NCBI RefSeq assembly: GCF_002088235.1
Contig: NZ_AQQV01000004.1
Location: 1-64,000 of the forward strand
Source: Oceanococcus atlanticus
GTDB taxonomy: Bacteria; Pseudomonadota; Gammaproteobacteria; Nevskiales; Oceanococcaceae
Length of the DNA stretch: 64,000 bases
Direction of reading: 5' to 3'
Part shown: piece after piece, positions 63,556 through 64,000 of the stretch
Numbering within the stretch: the first letter of the stretch is position 1
How the letters are laid out: the number at the start of each line of letters is the position of its first letter
Notes under the pieces: generated by a model
The model's input: only the letters and a program-made list of their open reading frames with translations
The model's database searches: none
What the model was told of the DNA's origin: nothing
Translations under genes and position numbers: made by a program

Positions 63556-64000
63556 TGGCCCTGTTGGATCAGGCCCTGGGGCCGCTGGAAATCGTCATCA
63601 ACCGGGCCTTGGCCAGCAGTCCGGAGGCGCTTGCCGCGCTGCAGGATGCGGATCAGCCGGTGGCGCTTGAGTTGCGTGATCTGGGTTGGGCGTTCCGCAT
63701 GACCCCGGTCAGCCACGGCCTGCAGCTGAGTCCGGGGGGCGAGCCGGCCCGGGCCGGAGTCAGCACGTCGCTGGTTGGTCTGGCGCGGCTGGCGGCGGGT
63801 GAAGACCCGCGAGCCATGGGTGAGGCGTTGCGTCTGAGTGGCGATGCCGAATACGCCGACACCGTGCTGGGTGCCCTGCGCGCCGCGCGCATCGATCTTC
63901 AGACCGAGCTGCGCAGCCTCATGCAGCCGCTGCTCGGCAGCCAGTTGGGCGGGCAGCTGGGTCAAGGTTTGCGTGGTTTGCTCGACTTTGGTCGTCAGGG
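63555..64000 (+). CDS. ubiJ: Ubiquinone biosynthesis accessory factor UbiJ, partial
   Basis: The first 148 codons are in the window. SCP2-like lipid-binding domain: INRALASSPEALAALQD, VALELRDLGWAF, LQLSPG, and VSTSLVGLARLAAGEDPRAM, then GDAEYADTVLGALRAARIDL. UbiJ binds lipid intermediates in the soluble Ubi complex. Position directly after ubiE and before (expected) ubiB supports it. The C-terminus lies beyond the right edge. Confidence 0.88.
   Translation, partial: MALLDQALGPLEIVINRALASSPEALAALQDADQPVALELRDLGWAFRMTPVSHGLQLSPGGEPARAGVSTSLVGLARLAAGEDPRAMGEALRLSGDAEYADTVLGALRAARIDLQTELRSLMQPLLGSQLGGQLGQGLRGLLDFGRQ

Overview
The window looks like chromosomal DNA of a gammaproteobacterium with high G+C. 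The evidence is the gene content and order: a complete atpIBEFHAGDC operon behind rsmG-parA-parB (a layout usual near the replication origin), glmU-glmS after atpC, a lemA/GIDE/prlC group, and dapF-DUF484-xerC-hslVU-DUF971-ubiE-ubiJ. Relatives of Nevskiales or Salinisphaerales would fit, but the sequence alone does not fix the genus.

Layout. 1-3,840 (minus strand): thiolase (cut by the edge) and its coupled SDR dehydrogenase, endonuclease III, a Ser/Thr kinase with a cyclic-nucleotide-binding domain, and an HSL-type esterase. 3,878-8,073: class V aminotransferase, HIT protein, AmpE, cobalamin adenosyltransferase, alanine dehydrogenase. 8,238-15,267: a large exported BNR-repeat protein with a membrane-anchor tail, an MltD-type transglycosylase with three LysM modules, a patatin-like lipase and a small membrane protein. 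15,289-27,963: rsmG, parAB, ATP synthase, glmU and glmS, almost all on the plus strand.

The accessory region begins directly after glmS. The 3' end of glmS is the Tn7 attachment site. Starting 24 bp after its stop codon is a sequence laid out like a Tn7 terminus, with three repeats of AATAARGTCTGYCC. No tns genes are seen. Behind it lie a zinc-ribbon membrane protein, then a compositionally foreign (AT-rich) two-gene operon: a DUF6602-type nuclease-fold protein and a 1,081-residue STAND-like P-loop NTPase with a diverged SIR2-like front end, helical repeats and an OB-fold-like tail. A ribbon-helix-helix/ParE toxin-antitoxin pair with a palindromic operator follows. The two-gene operon is the best candidate here for an undescribed (probably anti-phage) system. 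The distal end of the island was not found.

34,992-46,120: a minus-strand group of three exported proteins (a gluzincin-type metalloprotease and two small proteins), a glutathione-transferase-like protein, a tightly overlapped cluster of DUF4331 protein, lipoprotein, TPR protein and TonB-dependent receptor, and an exported subtilase. 46,207-57,876: assorted membrane and housekeeping genes, including a DUF1295 enzyme, a short HEWGH membrane protein, an SVNG-repeat lipoprotein, xthA, prlC, a GIDE/EF-hand protein, lemA, gor, a cupin, an AraC regulator and a GFA protein. 57,930-64,000: core genes dapF to ubiJ, with a heat-shock-like promoter in front of hslVU.

Start codons were moved inward from the longest frame wherever a Shine-Dalgarno sequence or family alignment favoured it; each case is noted. 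All family assignments come from reading motifs, not from database searches.
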